Below the pieces are notes generated by a model, which worked only from the letters and a program-made list of their open reading frames with translations, did no database searches and was not told where the DNA came from. The translations under genes were made by a program, and so were the position numbers. A DNA stretch of 64,000 nt from NCBI GenBank assembly GCA_964650485.1, contig CAZYTX010000005.1, positions 1-64,000 of the forward strand, in the 5' to 3' direction. How positions within the stretch are numbered: the stretch's first letter is position 1; each line of letters starts with the position of its first letter. The DNA is from CAZYTX01 sp964650485. Its GTDB lineage: Bacteria; RBG-13-61-14; DATKZS01. Positions 16,456 through 24,586 of this stretch are shown here, one piece after another.

Positions 16456-17988
16456 ATGAGCAAGGAAAACAAGATCGACAGGAGAGGCTTTATCAAGGCC
16501 TCCGGGACCATGGCGGCCGGGTCCGCGCTGGGAGCAGGGTGCGCCGGCAAGGTAAGGACCACCTGCCCGGCGCCGCCGCCCGTATTCAAGACCGGGGAAA
16601 AGCGGCCGGCACTTTCCGACCTCACAAACGGCAGGCCCCCGAACATCCTGCTGATGATGACCGACCAGGAGCGCTGGCCCGGGAACCTCCCTTCCACTCT
16701 CAGGCGTCCGCACATGGACAGGCTGCTCTCGCACGCTGTCCGCTTCGATAACACCTTTTGCGCATACCCCTTGTGCTCGCCCAGCCGCTCGGCCATGTTC
16801 TCGGGCCTGTACCCGCACCAGTCCGGTGTGACCCAGAACATGATCTTCCCGGTGGGCGAGGAGCCCCTGGACCCGTCCGTTCCCCATATCGGGTCGGTGC
16901 TTGCATCAGCCGGCTACAAGATCGGGTACAAGGGAAAATGGGACATGTCCAAGGGACCGACCTACTACCTGGTGAACCTCTCCGACCGGGGCAGGGCGGG
17001 CGATTACGGGTACGAGGGGCACTGCGGGGACGTGCCCGACCAGGAGTACGCGCACGCGGCTGACGACCAGGTGGTGAACATGGCCTGCGACTGGATCAAA
17101 AAGCAGGACAGAAATAATCCATGGTTCCTCACCTGCTCGATCATAAACCCGCACGACATCTGCCATCCGCAACTCAAACCGGACCAGACCATCAGGCCGG
17201 ACGTCACTCTGCCCGATAGCCTCCACGACGACCTCAAGACCAAGCCCGCGGACCAGCTCAAGCTGCGCGAGAGCAAGCTCGCGCATTTCAGCACCACTTT
17301 GAACCCCAATGCCAAGCCCTTCTACAAGTACGAGGAGCGCGACTGGAAGCTGTTCCTCTCATTCTACTACGACCTCATCGAGCAGACCGACGCCTACATA
17401 GGACGGCTTTTCCGGGCGCTGGAGGACACTGGCATGCTGGACAACACGATTATCGTCTACACCTCGGACCACGGCGAGCTGGGCGGTGCCCACGGCTTTT
17501 CCGGCAAGTACATGGGCTACGAGGAGGACCTGCACGTGCCCCTTTACTTTTATCATCCCGCTCTTTTGGCGGACCAGGTGGACACCATGGTCTCGAACGT
17601 CTCAATTGGTCCCACCATATCTTCTCTCGCGGGTGTTGAGTGGCCGGCAAAGGTGCCGGGCAGGGACCTCTCAGCCTGGCTCAGGGGAGAGGACGGCCCT
17701 CGTGAAGATGCAATATTCTCCGAGTCAGAGACCCACGTGAACGCGCTGGTGTACAAGAAGGTGGACGCCATGCGCATGATACGGACCCGGAAGTGGAAGT
17801 ACTCATACTCCTTCTACGACGTGCGGGACGGACAGCTCTATGACCTGGAAGCCGACCCCATCGAGATGAACAACCTGTTCCACGACCCTGCACACAAGGG
17901 CATCAGAAAGGAACTGGAGCAAAGGCTCCGGGCATGGCAGAGTGAGACCGGCGACACCTTGAGATTTGAACATGGGAAAAGAGGATAA
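16456..17988 (+). CDS. Tat-exported lipoprotein sulfatase (type I, formylglycine)
   Basis: A 510-residue alkaline-phosphatase-superfamily sulfatase. Its N-terminus has the twin-arginine motif DRRGFIK (Arg9-Arg10), a short hydrophobic stretch and a lipobox LGAGC ending at Cys29, so it should fold in the cytoplasm, cross by Tat and be lipid-anchored. The catalytic motif Cys107-Ser-Pro-Ser-Arg111 would be converted to formylglycine. Metal ligands appear in LLMMTDQER (Asp70) and YTSDHGELGGAHG. Members hydrolyse sulfate esters or, less often, phosphonate esters, and the substrate here is unknown. No formylglycine-generating enzyme is nearby. GGAGGAG stands just before ATG 16456. The gene overlaps the permease downstream by 17 nt, so the two are coupled. 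Confidence 0.92.
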   Translation: MSKENKIDRRGFIKASGTMAAGSALGAGCAGKVRTTCPAPPPVFKTGEKRPALSDLTNGRPPNILLMMTDQERWPGNLPSTLRRPHMDRLLSHAVRFDNTFCAYPLCSPSRSAMFSGLYPHQSGVTQNMIFPVGEEPLDPSVPHIGSVLASAGYKIGYKGKWDMSKGPTYYLVNLSDRGRAGDYGYEGHCGDVPDQEYAHAADDQVVNMACDWIKKQDRNNPWFLTCSIINPHDICHPQLKPDQTIRPDVTLPDSLHDDLKTKPADQLKLRESKLAHFSTTLNPNAKPFYKYEERDWKLFLSFYYDLIEQTDAYIGRLFRALEDTGMLDNTIIVYTSDHGELGGAHGFSGKYMGYEEDLHVPLYFYHPALLADQVDTMVSNVSIGPTISSLAGVEWPAKVPGRDLSAWLRGEDGPREDAIFSESETHVNALVYKKVDAMRMIRTRKWKYSYSFYDVRDGQLYDLEADPIEMNNLFHDPAHKGIRKELEQRLRAWQSETGDTLRFEHGKRG

Positions 17989-18523
17989 AAAAGCAGCCAG
18001 GAAAGGCGGGCCGAAAATGAACCTTTTGATTCCCACCATTGTGATGGGTGTCCTGGCCGCGGGCATGCTGTTATGGGGATACCTGCAAGGCGAGGGCAAG
18101 CACGTCTCAGGGCTCCAGTTCGCCCTCTCCATTACCTGGAAGATATTGCCCCTGCTCCTGTTCGCTTTCATAGTTGCGGGGATGATACAGGCTCTCGTGC
18201 CCAGGGAGGCGGTAGCCCACTGGATTGGCGAGGAGTCCGGCTGGAGGGGTCTTATCATCGGGACCCTGGCAGGCGGGGTGCTTCCCGGCGGGCCTTATGT
18301 CACCATGCCCCTTGCCGCGGGTTTTATAAGGGCCGGGGCCGGCATAGGCACCATAGTGGCCTTCCTTACCGGCTGGTCCCTGATCGCTCTTGGCAGGGCC
18401 CCCATCGAGATAGGGGTCATCGGGTGGAAGGTGTGGCTCATACGTCTTGCATGCAGCTTCTTCTTCCCGCCTCTGGCCGGTCTTATAGCGCACGTGCTGT
18501 TTTCAGGCGGCAAGTGGGTATAG
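17972..18523 (+). CDS. Permease of the DUF318/ArsP-like type, short form
   Basis: The 183-residue membrane protein has five or so membrane segments and the paired glycine-rich loops GTLAGGVLPGGPYVTMPLA and ALVPREAVAHWIGE, which are typical of the permease DUF318 (ArsP-like) family. Full-length members have 300 or more residues and two repeats of this motif; this one has a single repeat, so it may act as a dimer. Relatives export organoarsenicals or other unknown solutes. ATG 17972 is used in preference to TTG 17966. The start lies inside the sulfatase gene, and the pairing hints at transport of a sulfatase substrate or product, which is inference. It is convergent with gltA. Confidence 0.75.
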   Translation: MGKEDKKAARKGGPKMNLLIPTIVMGVLAAGMLLWGYLQGEGKHVSGLQFALSITWKILPLLLFAFIVAGMIQALVPREAVAHWIGEESGWRGLIIGTLAGGVLPGGPYVTMPLAAGFIRAGAGIGTIVAFLTGWSLIALGRAPIEIGVIGWKVWLIRLACSFFFPPLAGLIAHVLFSGGKWV

Positions 18524-18539
18524 CCTGACCCCGCCTCCT

Positions 18540-19727
18540 TTACCTCTTCTCAATGGGCAGGTATGGCCGATTGTGGTCTCCTATGTACTCCTGTGTGGGC
18601 CGGATGATCCTGTTGGCCTGTATCTGCTCCATCCAGTGGGCGCACCACCCCGCGACCCTTGACATGGCGAACATGGAGGTGAACAGGTCGGAAGGTATGC
18701 CCAGGGCCTCGAGCACTATGCCGGAGAAGAAGTCAACGTTGGGGTAAATCTTTTTGTGGCTGAGCTTTTCAGCCACCACCTCCTCCAGCCGGCGGGCTAT
18801 CTGGAACAGGGTCTTGACCTCCTCGCCCGAGCGCTTAGCCACAAGGTCGGTTATGTAGTCCTCGAGAATTACGGCGCGCGGGTCCTTGACCTTGTACACC
18901 CGGTGGCCGATGCCCATGACACGGTTGTTGGATGCGAGCTGCTCGTCCACGAACTTCTCCACGTTGTCGGGGTGCCCGATGGAGTAGAGCATGCGCAGCA
19001 CCCGCTCGTTGGCGCCCCCGTGTGCAGTGCCGCTGAGTGCCCCCACCGCGCCGGACACGGACGAGTAGATGCTGGCGTTGGTGGAGCCGATGGCCCTGGT
19101 GACAAAGGTGGAGGCGTTCATGGTGTGCTCGGCGTGCAGGATCAGGAACCTGTCGAACACCTTTGCTGAAAGGTTGTCCGGCGGCTCGCCGGTGAGCATG
19201 AACAGGAAGTTGGCCGCGTGCGAGTACTTTGACACCGGCGGCAGCGGCTCCTCCCCGTAGCGGTGCCTCTCGAAGGCCGCGATCAGGGTGGGGAACTTGG
19301 CGATAAGCGACACCGCCCGCCGGAGGTTGTGCTGGGGCGAGGATACGTCGTCGGCGTAAAAGTCGTCGCCCTGCGAAAGGGACACCGCGGACTGAAGCGC
19401 CAGCATGGGGTGGATCCCCACCGGGAAGGTCTCTAGAGACGCCCTTATGGACCGGGGCAGGTGCCTGAGCTTGGACATGAGCATCTTGAACTGGCTGAAC
19501 TCGCGCTCGCTGGGAAGGTGCGAGTATAAAAGCAGGTACACCGTCTCCTCGAAGTTGCTGTGCTCGGCAAGCTCGCGGATGTCAATGCCGCGGTACTCGA
19601 GCACCCCCTCCTGGCCGTCCACCGAAGAGATGCTGGAGCGCGCGGCCACAATCCCCTCCAGGCCGGGCCTGTGTTCGGACTTAGACTCCTTATTTGCAGG
19701 GTCCGCTGCTGTTTCTTTTTCCGTCAT
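18540..19727 (-). CDS. gltA: Citrate synthase
   Basis: The enzyme condenses oxaloacetate with acetyl-CoA to give citrate in the cytosol. The 395 residues match the short dimeric (type I) bacterial form and contain the active-site blocks AHGGANERVL, GIGHRVYKVKDPRA (catalytic His) and YPNVDFFSGIVLEALGIP (catalytic Asp). The N-terminus has a charged leader before GLEGIVAARSSISSVDG, the normal opening. I chose ATG 19727, with AAGGA upstream, over GTG 19736. A good promoter lies at 19761-19789. It could also be a methylcitrate synthase, which differs little in these motifs, but no prp genes are near. Confidence 0.93.
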   Translation of the reverse strand: MTEKETAADPANKESKSEHRPGLEGIVAARSSISSVDGQEGVLEYRGIDIRELAEHSNFEETVYLLLYSHLPSEREFSQFKMLMSKLRHLPRSIRASLETFPVGIHPMLALQSAVSLSQGDDFYADDVSSPQHNLRRAVSLIAKFPTLIAAFERHRYGEEPLPPVSKYSHAANFLFMLTGEPPDNLSAKVFDRFLILHAEHTMNASTFVTRAIGSTNASIYSSVSGAVGALSGTAHGGANERVLRMLYSIGHPDNVEKFVDEQLASNNRVMGIGHRVYKVKDPRAVILEDYITDLVAKRSGEEVKTLFQIARRLEEVVAEKLSHKKIYPNVDFFSGIVLEALGIPSDLFTSMFAMSRVAGWCAHWMEQIQANRIIRPTQEYIGDHNRPYLPIEKR

Positions 19728-19760
19728 CAGGATCACATCCTTTCAACCAGGTTTTTAAAT

Positions 19761-19789
19761 ATTATGATAAGATATTACCATATTTTCAA
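19761..19789 (-). promoter_or_regulatory. Sigma-70 promoter of citrate synthase
   Basis: On the minus strand TTGAAA (19784-19789) and CATAAT (19761-19766) are each 5/6 matches with an exact 17-nt spacer. The predicted start near 19754 gives a leader of about 27 nt to ATG 19727. Confidence 0.6.
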
Positions 19790-19827
19790 GGACACCCTGG
19801 AAATAATTGATAAAGGGAGTGATAAGG

Positions 19828-20649
19828 ATGGAGAGTAAAACAGTCTCGTTGATGAAGATGAAATACGAGCCAGTGGCCATAATATGGGCTGACGAGCGAC
19901 CGGAGGGAGCCAAGCAGTTCAAGCCGGGAAAGTGGGGCTGCGTCATGTTCATGCTGGCCGCGGCCACCCGCGGGAAGACCGCGGTGTTCGACCGGGAGAC
20001 ATTCGGCTGCTGGGGAGGCGGAGTTGGTCTCGGGTTCGGCGACCTGTACAAGAGCTTCCCCGGCGGGGAGGACTGCTTTTGCTACTTCCTCTCCGTTGGA
20101 AACAAAGAATGGGACAAGGGCAGAAAAGTCCTGGAAAAGATAAAACCCTACATGAGAGACGAGTCTTACGAGAACTTCGTTCACGGCGAGGGGTATATAA
20201 AGAGCCCGGAGCTGGTCAAGAAGTTCATCCAGTGCCTGCCGATACAGGACATACACGCCCGGTACGTGGTGATGAAACCGTTGAAGCATGTGGACCCGCA
20301 CGGGGAAAGGCCGGAGGTTGTAGTGTTCCTTGCGGACATGGACCAGCTCGCGGCTTTGACCGTGCTCGCAAACTACGCGAGAGATGACAACCACAACGTT
20401 ATCATGCCACAGGCGGCAGGATGCCAGTCAATCGGGATCTACCCCTATGAGGAGGCCCGCTCGGAAAAACCAAGGGCAGTAGTAGGTTTAGTGGATATCT
20501 CTGCACGGCTAGCTTTAAAAAGGCAGTTAAAAGATGACCTCATGACCTTTGCAGTGCCTTTTGGCATGTTCGAGGAAATGGAGATAAACGCCGCTCCAAG
20601 CTTCCTTGAAAGAAATACCTGGAAGCAACTCTCTAGGCTTAGTCAATGA
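19828..20649 (+). CDS. DUF169 family protein
   Basis: This 273-residue cytosolic protein belongs to the uncharacterised DUF169 family (COG2043). Its typical elements are an N-terminal KYEPVAIIWADE, the Cys-containing GKWGCVMFMLAAATRGKTAVFDR and FGCWGGGVGLGFG, and a central CFCYFLS. The repeated Cys and Gly-rich turns suggest a metal, Fe-S or redox site, but no activity is established. The family is common in anaerobes. I chose ATG 19828 because GGGAG lies about 9 nt upstream; a TTG at 19807 would add seven residues and lacks such a site. It is divergent from gltA with an AT-rich intergenic region and convergent with the next small gene. Confidence 0.85.
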   Translation: MESKTVSLMKMKYEPVAIIWADERPEGAKQFKPGKWGCVMFMLAAATRGKTAVFDRETFGCWGGGVGLGFGDLYKSFPGGEDCFCYFLSVGNKEWDKGRKVLEKIKPYMRDESYENFVHGEGYIKSPELVKKFIQCLPIQDIHARYVVMKPLKHVDPHGERPEVVVFLADMDQLAALTVLANYARDDNHNVIMPQAAGCQSIGIYPYEEARSEKPRAVVGLVDISARLALKRQLKDDLMTFAVPFGMFEEMEINAAPSFLERNTWKQLSRLSQ

Positions 20650-20689
20650 ACGGCTTTCTAAGCTGGCGGTAATTGGCTGTTTTCTCGGC

Positions 20690-20932
20690 TCAGGAGGCCT
20701 TTTTATCAGCCAGACCCGGAGAGGGCATGCTCTTGGTCCATCTCGCGTAGATCGCGTAGTACTCCTTCAGGTTCAGGCTTCCGTCTTTTCCGCTCTTTGC
20801 AATGTACACAGGGCAGTTCACATGGTTCGGGCTTTTGCAAAACTCGGCCAGCTCGTTACCGTTCATTACCACGGCACAGTTCACCGCGCCGCACTGCTTT
20901 ATGGTTTTTCCTTTTAAATACGGGCAGTTCAT
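20690..20932 (-). CDS. Small Cys-rich hypothetical protein
   Basis: The 80-residue protein has five Cys in its N-terminal half (Cys3, Cys14, Cys19, Cys32, Cys40) in the pattern MNCPYLKG, CGAVNC, FCKSP, NCPVYI. This is reminiscent of small zinc- or Fe-S-binding proteins found beside metabolic genes in deltaproteobacteria. There is no signal peptide or membrane segment. AGGGGG stands close before ATG 20932. A strong stand-alone promoter at 21010-21038, with an inverted repeat over the -35 box, argues that it is a real, separately regulated gene. Function unknown; a metal sensor or small redox protein is a guess. Confidence 0.7.
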   Translation of the reverse strand: MNCPYLKGKTIKQCGAVNCAVVMNGNELAEFCKSPNHVNCPVYIAKSGKDGSLNLKEYYAIYARWTKSMPSPGLADKKAS

Positions 20933-21009
20933 TTGAGCCCCCTTCTTATAACCCCTCCTTGCGTGAACATTGTGAATAACAGCAGATTATAGTGATGTTG
21001 CTATTAGAA

Positions 21010-21038
21010 ATTATTAATCTTTGACAGAGCCTTGTCAA
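21010..21038 (-). promoter_or_regulatory. Strong sigma-70 promoter with overlapping inverted repeat
   Basis: On the minus strand TTGACA (21033-21038, 6/6) is followed after exactly 17 nt by AATAAT (21010-21015, 5/6). The -35 box is one half of TTGACA-N6-TGTCAA (21021-21038), a perfect 6-bp inverted repeat that could bind a repressor. The predicted leader is about 70 nt long and reaches the small Cys-rich gene at 20932. Confidence 0.6.
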
Positions 21039-21147
21039 GGCAATTTTTAAAAAATTATTTATTAGAAGCTAAGTATGCGGAATACAACGTCCGCAAAAAA
21101 AATAACTGGCAGCATACATGCATCCCGGGCGGCCTTTTGAATGCATG

Positions 21148-21915
21148 CTAGACCTTCTCGAAGCTCTCCGAGCTAACCCACCCCATGAAGCCGCCTTTTG
21201 CCGAGACCCTGCACCAGCCGCTCTCGCACTGGTCCACCCTCACCTCCATTCCTTCGTAGAGATCGAACAGGGCCGCGTTGTCATCGCTCGGGCCGGACCT
21301 CGCAGCCACCTTGTCCGCCATGATCACCGCAGTGGTGGTGAAGAAGTCCCGCTTCACCCTGGCACCGGCAAAGGGGAGGGAGAGGATGAATATTGCCGCG
21401 CCGGCCACGAGCGCGACCCGGAAAGCGCCGGCTAGCCAACCTGACCGGACCAGGACCATGACCGCGGCGGAAATGCACGCGACCCAGTAGGCGCACACGA
21501 TGACGAGCGTCCACTCGTTCGCGGAGAGGAACCCGACCGCGGCGTTGAAGGCCCTGGAGAAGGGCCCTTGCGGCAGGTCCGGGAGCTTGGCCGCGACCTT
21601 CCTCCGCGCGTACTCCAGGTTGAACTTTACGTCCAGGTCCCGGGGCGCGAGCCTCTCCGCCTTCAGGTAAAAGGCCACGGCCCTTCCCAGGTCGCCCGAG
21701 CGCAGGTGGGCGTTCGCCAGGTTGTAGTAGAGATCCGGGGCCTCGATGCCGGTCTCCAGGGCCTTTATGTATGCATCGCGTGCTTTTTCGTATTGACCGA
21801 GCTGGTAGAGGTCGTTGCCCCGGTTGTAAAGCGCAGCGGCAGAGGCCGCACATAACTCGGGATCTGGTGAAATAAAGAACAGGGCAGCCAAGAGGAGATA
21901 AGCGCGGCCCCTCAT
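21148..21915 (-). CDS. batE: BatE-like TPR and SH3 protein
   Basis: The 255 residues contain a signal-like first segment (RGRAYLLLAALFFI), two to three TPR units (about 27-95: LYNRGNDLYQLGQYEKARDAY, then DLYYNLANAHLRSGDLGRAV), two membrane segments (about 130-150 and 160-180), and a C-terminal bacterial SH3 domain (VAARSGPSDDNAALFDLYEGMEV to GGFMGWVSSESFEKV). This order is typical of BatE. It is the last gene of the moxR-bat operon. I set the start at ATG 21915, which overlaps the batD stop by 4 bp; a longer frame from 22023 is only batD out of frame. Bat proteins are linked to stress and oxygen tolerance; the molecular role is not established. Confidence 0.88.
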   Translation of the reverse strand: MRGRAYLLLAALFFISPDPELCAASAAALYNRGNDLYQLGQYEKARDAYIKALETGIEAPDLYYNLANAHLRSGDLGRAVAFYLKAERLAPRDLDVKFNLEYARRKVAAKLPDLPQGPFSRAFNAAVGFLSANEWTLVIVCAYWVACISAAVMVLVRSGWLAGAFRVALVAGAAIFILSLPFAGARVKRDFFTTTAVIMADKVAARSGPSDDNAALFDLYEGMEVRVDQCESGWCRVSAKGGFMGWVSSESFEKV

Positions 21916-23702
21916 TTCGCGGTCTCCTTGTCCAGGTGGCGAAGCAGCCGGGCGGTCTCGGCCACCAGCTCGCCCGCCCGCTCCGTGCTCGCGGAACCGG
22001 ACGCGAACCTGGCCCGGTCGCACTCTTCAAGGAGCGCGCGCACCCCTTCTTTCGCCTCCGCGGAGGCGCCCGCTGCCCCGAGCGCCGACACCGCGTCCGC
22101 GGTGCTCATTCCCTCGCATGACAGGTCCAGCCGGTCGCCTATGAAAGCGGTCACGCACCTGTATGCGCTGGCATATGCATCCGCGGTCTCGCCAGCGTCC
22201 GCGTGCTTTTTAGCCTCCTTAAGCAGCTTCTTGCTGCGCTTTCCCGCCCTGAGCCTCCTTGCGTACCTTAAATCTTTTGCCAGCCGCTCCCTCCTCCTCC
22301 TTATGCCCAGGGCCGCGGCATACGCGGCCAGGGGCAGGGCCTGGAGAGCGACCGCGGGGGCCGAGGCAAGCACCCATCCTCCCCGGCCGCTCAGTTCCTG
22401 CCGGTCCGGCTTTATGTAGCGCAGGTCCTCGCCCTTGGCCGACACCACCGAGGCGGAGGGTCCCTGCTCTGAAATGGATATGCCTGCCCCCTTTTCCACC
22501 CGGAGCCGCATGCGCTCGCTTCTCGCCTCCCGGTAGGCCCCCTCTTCGGGGTCGAAGTAATGGAAGTAGAAAGGGGGAAGTGTGAAGTCCCCCGCCTTAT
22601 GAGGGACCAGTATCATCTTGAAAACGCGCATCCCGAAAGCATCGCCCTCCTTTACCCGGGTGTCCTTTTCAACCGCCTCTGTGTAGAGCTCAAACCCCTC
22701 TGGCAGGTCAATCTCCGGCTTTGGTATGAAGTCGGGGTGGCTGCTGCCCTCGACCGCGAGTATGAACTTGAACTGCCGGTCGGTCTCCAGGGTCGCGCTT
22801 GTCTTGTCCACCCTTATCTTGAACCTGCCCACCGCGCCGGAGAAATCCCCCGGCCTGCCCTGTTCGGGCAGGGGCTTCACATTGATCTTTATTGACGGAG
22901 ACGACACCCGCTTCCTCTCGGGAAAGCCTCCCCCGAAAAAGCTCATGCCACCCTTTTCCACGTTCATGACCAGGGGATCTATGACCGCGGCGCCCGCTTT
23001 TACCGGGAACAGGGCCACGCTCTTTATGTATGCCGCGTTCCACCTGGCCCTCCCGAAAATATTAGTTACGGGGTTAAGGGATGAAGCGGTGCCCAGGTCA
23101 ATGCTCATGAAATCACCGGCGTCTGGCACCCTGGCTATTCCCACCTCGCTCATGGGCTCGCGGAAGTACAGCCGCCAGGTGGCTTTGACCTGCTGGCCCA
23201 CGTACACCTCCGAGCGCGAGACCGTAACGTGCAGGTAGGGGTCCGAGGGAGGCTGCCAGACAGTGTCCCCCTCCTGGATGGGCGCCGGTTCCTCGGCCTC
23301 GCTCACGCGGACGGCTATGGGCTTGGTTTTCAGCAGCTTGTCCCCGACGCGGCAGGTAATGGGTGACAGGCCAGCGATCCCCACCTTCCGTGCCTCGAAC
23401 ACGTAGGTCCTCGACACCCTGCCCCACCTCGATACGCGGCCGTTCAGGATGCGGGTGTTGAACTGGTGCGAGGGGGCTCCGGAGCGCACAAGTCGGAGTT
23501 CGGAGGGTATCTCGGGAAGGTTGAAGCTCGCCCCCTGGGATACGCCCTCCCCTTCCAGCACCACGGTGAGCTCGACCCGCTCGCCTATGGCCAGGCTAGG
23601 TCTGTTAAAGCTGGCCGAGAGCTCCGGTTCAAGCCCGGGAGACCCCCGGGCCGCCAGGGGCGCTATCAGAAAAAGTATAAGCGCGGAGACCCTCTTCATC
23701 AC
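21912..23702 (-). CDS. batD: BatD-like membrane protein
   Basis: A 596-residue protein with a signal peptide (MMKRVSALILFLIAPLAARG), then a long beta-rich periplasmic part of three or four Ig-like domains (about 22-440, opening LSASFNRPSLAIGERVELTVVLEG, as BatD does). A single membrane segment follows at about 450-470 (VLASAPAVALQALPLAAYAAAL), then a cytosolic helical tail of about 125 residues ending with EECDRARFASGSAS. The same tail motif recurs in two other genes of this operon. The gene overlaps batE and the TPR gene upstream by 4 bp each. It may sense or bridge envelope partners to the MoxR/vWA proteins, which is inference. Confidence 0.9.
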   Translation of the reverse strand: MMKRVSALILFLIAPLAARGSPGLEPELSASFNRPSLAIGERVELTVVLEGEGVSQGASFNLPEIPSELRLVRSGAPSHQFNTRILNGRVSRWGRVSRTYVFEARKVGIAGLSPITCRVGDKLLKTKPIAVRVSEAEEPAPIQEGDTVWQPPSDPYLHVTVSRSEVYVGQQVKATWRLYFREPMSEVGIARVPDAGDFMSIDLGTASSLNPVTNIFGRARWNAAYIKSVALFPVKAGAAVIDPLVMNVEKGGMSFFGGGFPERKRVSSPSIKINVKPLPEQGRPGDFSGAVGRFKIRVDKTSATLETDRQFKFILAVEGSSHPDFIPKPEIDLPEGFELYTEAVEKDTRVKEGDAFGMRVFKMILVPHKAGDFTLPPFYFHYFDPEEGAYREARSERMRLRVEKGAGISISEQGPSASVVSAKGEDLRYIKPDRQELSGRGGWVLASAPAVALQALPLAAYAAALGIRRRRERLAKDLRYARRLRAGKRSKKLLKEAKKHADAGETADAYASAYRCVTAFIGDRLDLSCEGMSTADAVSALGAAGASAEAKEGVRALLEECDRARFASGSASTERAGELVAETARLLRHLDKETAK

Positions 23703-24586
23703 CAGTCCTTCCCGCCACTGCCCTGCTGTTGCCGCCTCTTCTGCATGATCTTTTTCAGGTTCTCCTTCTCCTTCGCTTCGATGGCCTTTAAAAGCCTTTC
23801 GGCCTCCTCCCTGGTCATCTCCCCGGAAGCCCTGCCCCGGCCCTCGGGCTTATGCTCCTTTTTTTTCGCGCTCTTTTGACGATCCGCAGTGGAGCCTTGT
23901 TGCGGCTGTGGCCGGGCCTGCTGCTTTTTCTGCTGCTGCTCTTGCCGCTGTTGCTGCTGCTTCTGCTCTTGTTGCTTCTTTTCCCGGTCCTGCTGTTCAG
24001 AGCCTTCCCCGCTTTTCTCCTGCTGCTCTTTCTCGTCCTGCTTCTGTTTTTGTTTCTGCCCTTGGGGCCTTGGCTTCTGCTCTTTCTTTTTCATCTCGAT
24101 TATTCTTCTCACCACCTCGATGTTGAACCTGGCGTCGTCGTTGTCCGGGTTCAGCTCCAGGGCCCCCTGGTAGTGCTCCACCGCCTTCTCAAGCGTCTCT
24201 ATGCTTTTCTCCCGTGTGCCCTTCCTGAAGTACACGTTTCCGAGGTTGTAGAGCGCCTTCTCGCGGACTTCGAGGTCCTCCGCGGCCGCGGCCTTTTTCA
24301 GCTCCTTTTCAGCCTGGTCGTATTTCCCCTGCTTGTAAAAGGCGTTTGCGATGTTGAAGTGCAGGAGCCTTCCCTGCTCCCGGTCCTCTGCGGCGAACTC
24401 CTTTGCACGCATGTACTCCGTCCTGGCCCGCTCGTACTCTCCCTCATGGTAGAGCTTGTTCGCCTCCCTGTTGGCCAGGCTGGTCCTGGCCGAGTCAACA
24501 ATACCCTGCTCCGCGGACCCCGGCCCGGGCGCCATCGCCAGGGCCGCCACAACAGCGAAAAGCAGTCCTCTATACTTCCCAGTCAT
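23699..24586 (-). CDS. BatC-like TPR protein with Gln/Lys-rich tail
   Basis: The 295 residues comprise a signal peptide (GLLFAVVAALAMAPGPGSA), about four TPR repeats (about 40-165, including LHFNIANAFYKQGKYDQAEKEL and ALYNLGNVYFRKGTREKS), and then some 80 residues extremely rich in Gln, Lys and Glu. The end is charged and helical (EMTREEAERLLKAIEAKEKE). BatC proteins have the same TPR-plus-low-complexity design. The Gln-rich run is encoded by CAG/CAA repeats that create long spurious frames on the other strand. ATG 24586 overlaps the batB stop by 4 bp. It is predicted to be periplasmic, with the TPRs as the binding surface for the vWA proteins. Confidence 0.87.
   Translation of the reverse strand: MTGKYRGLLFAVVAALAMAPGPGSAEQGIVDSARTSLANREANKLYHEGEYERARTEYMRAKEFAAEDREQGRLLHFNIANAFYKQGKYDQAEKELKKAAAAEDLEVREKALYNLGNVYFRKGTREKSIETLEKAVEHYQGALELNPDNDDARFNIEVVRRIIEMKKKEQKPRPQGQKQKQKQDEKEQQEKSGEGSEQQDREKKQQEQKQQQQRQEQQQKKQQARPQPQQGSTADRQKSAKKKEHKPEGRGRASGEMTREEAERLLKAIEAKEKENLKKIMQKRRQQQGSGGKDW

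Noticed and set aside
21021..21038. Second copy of the MITE end (TTGACAGAGC occurs here too)
   Set aside because: Only 10 bp match and there is no opposite end or CTAG flank; it is better explained as a promoter with an inverted repeat.
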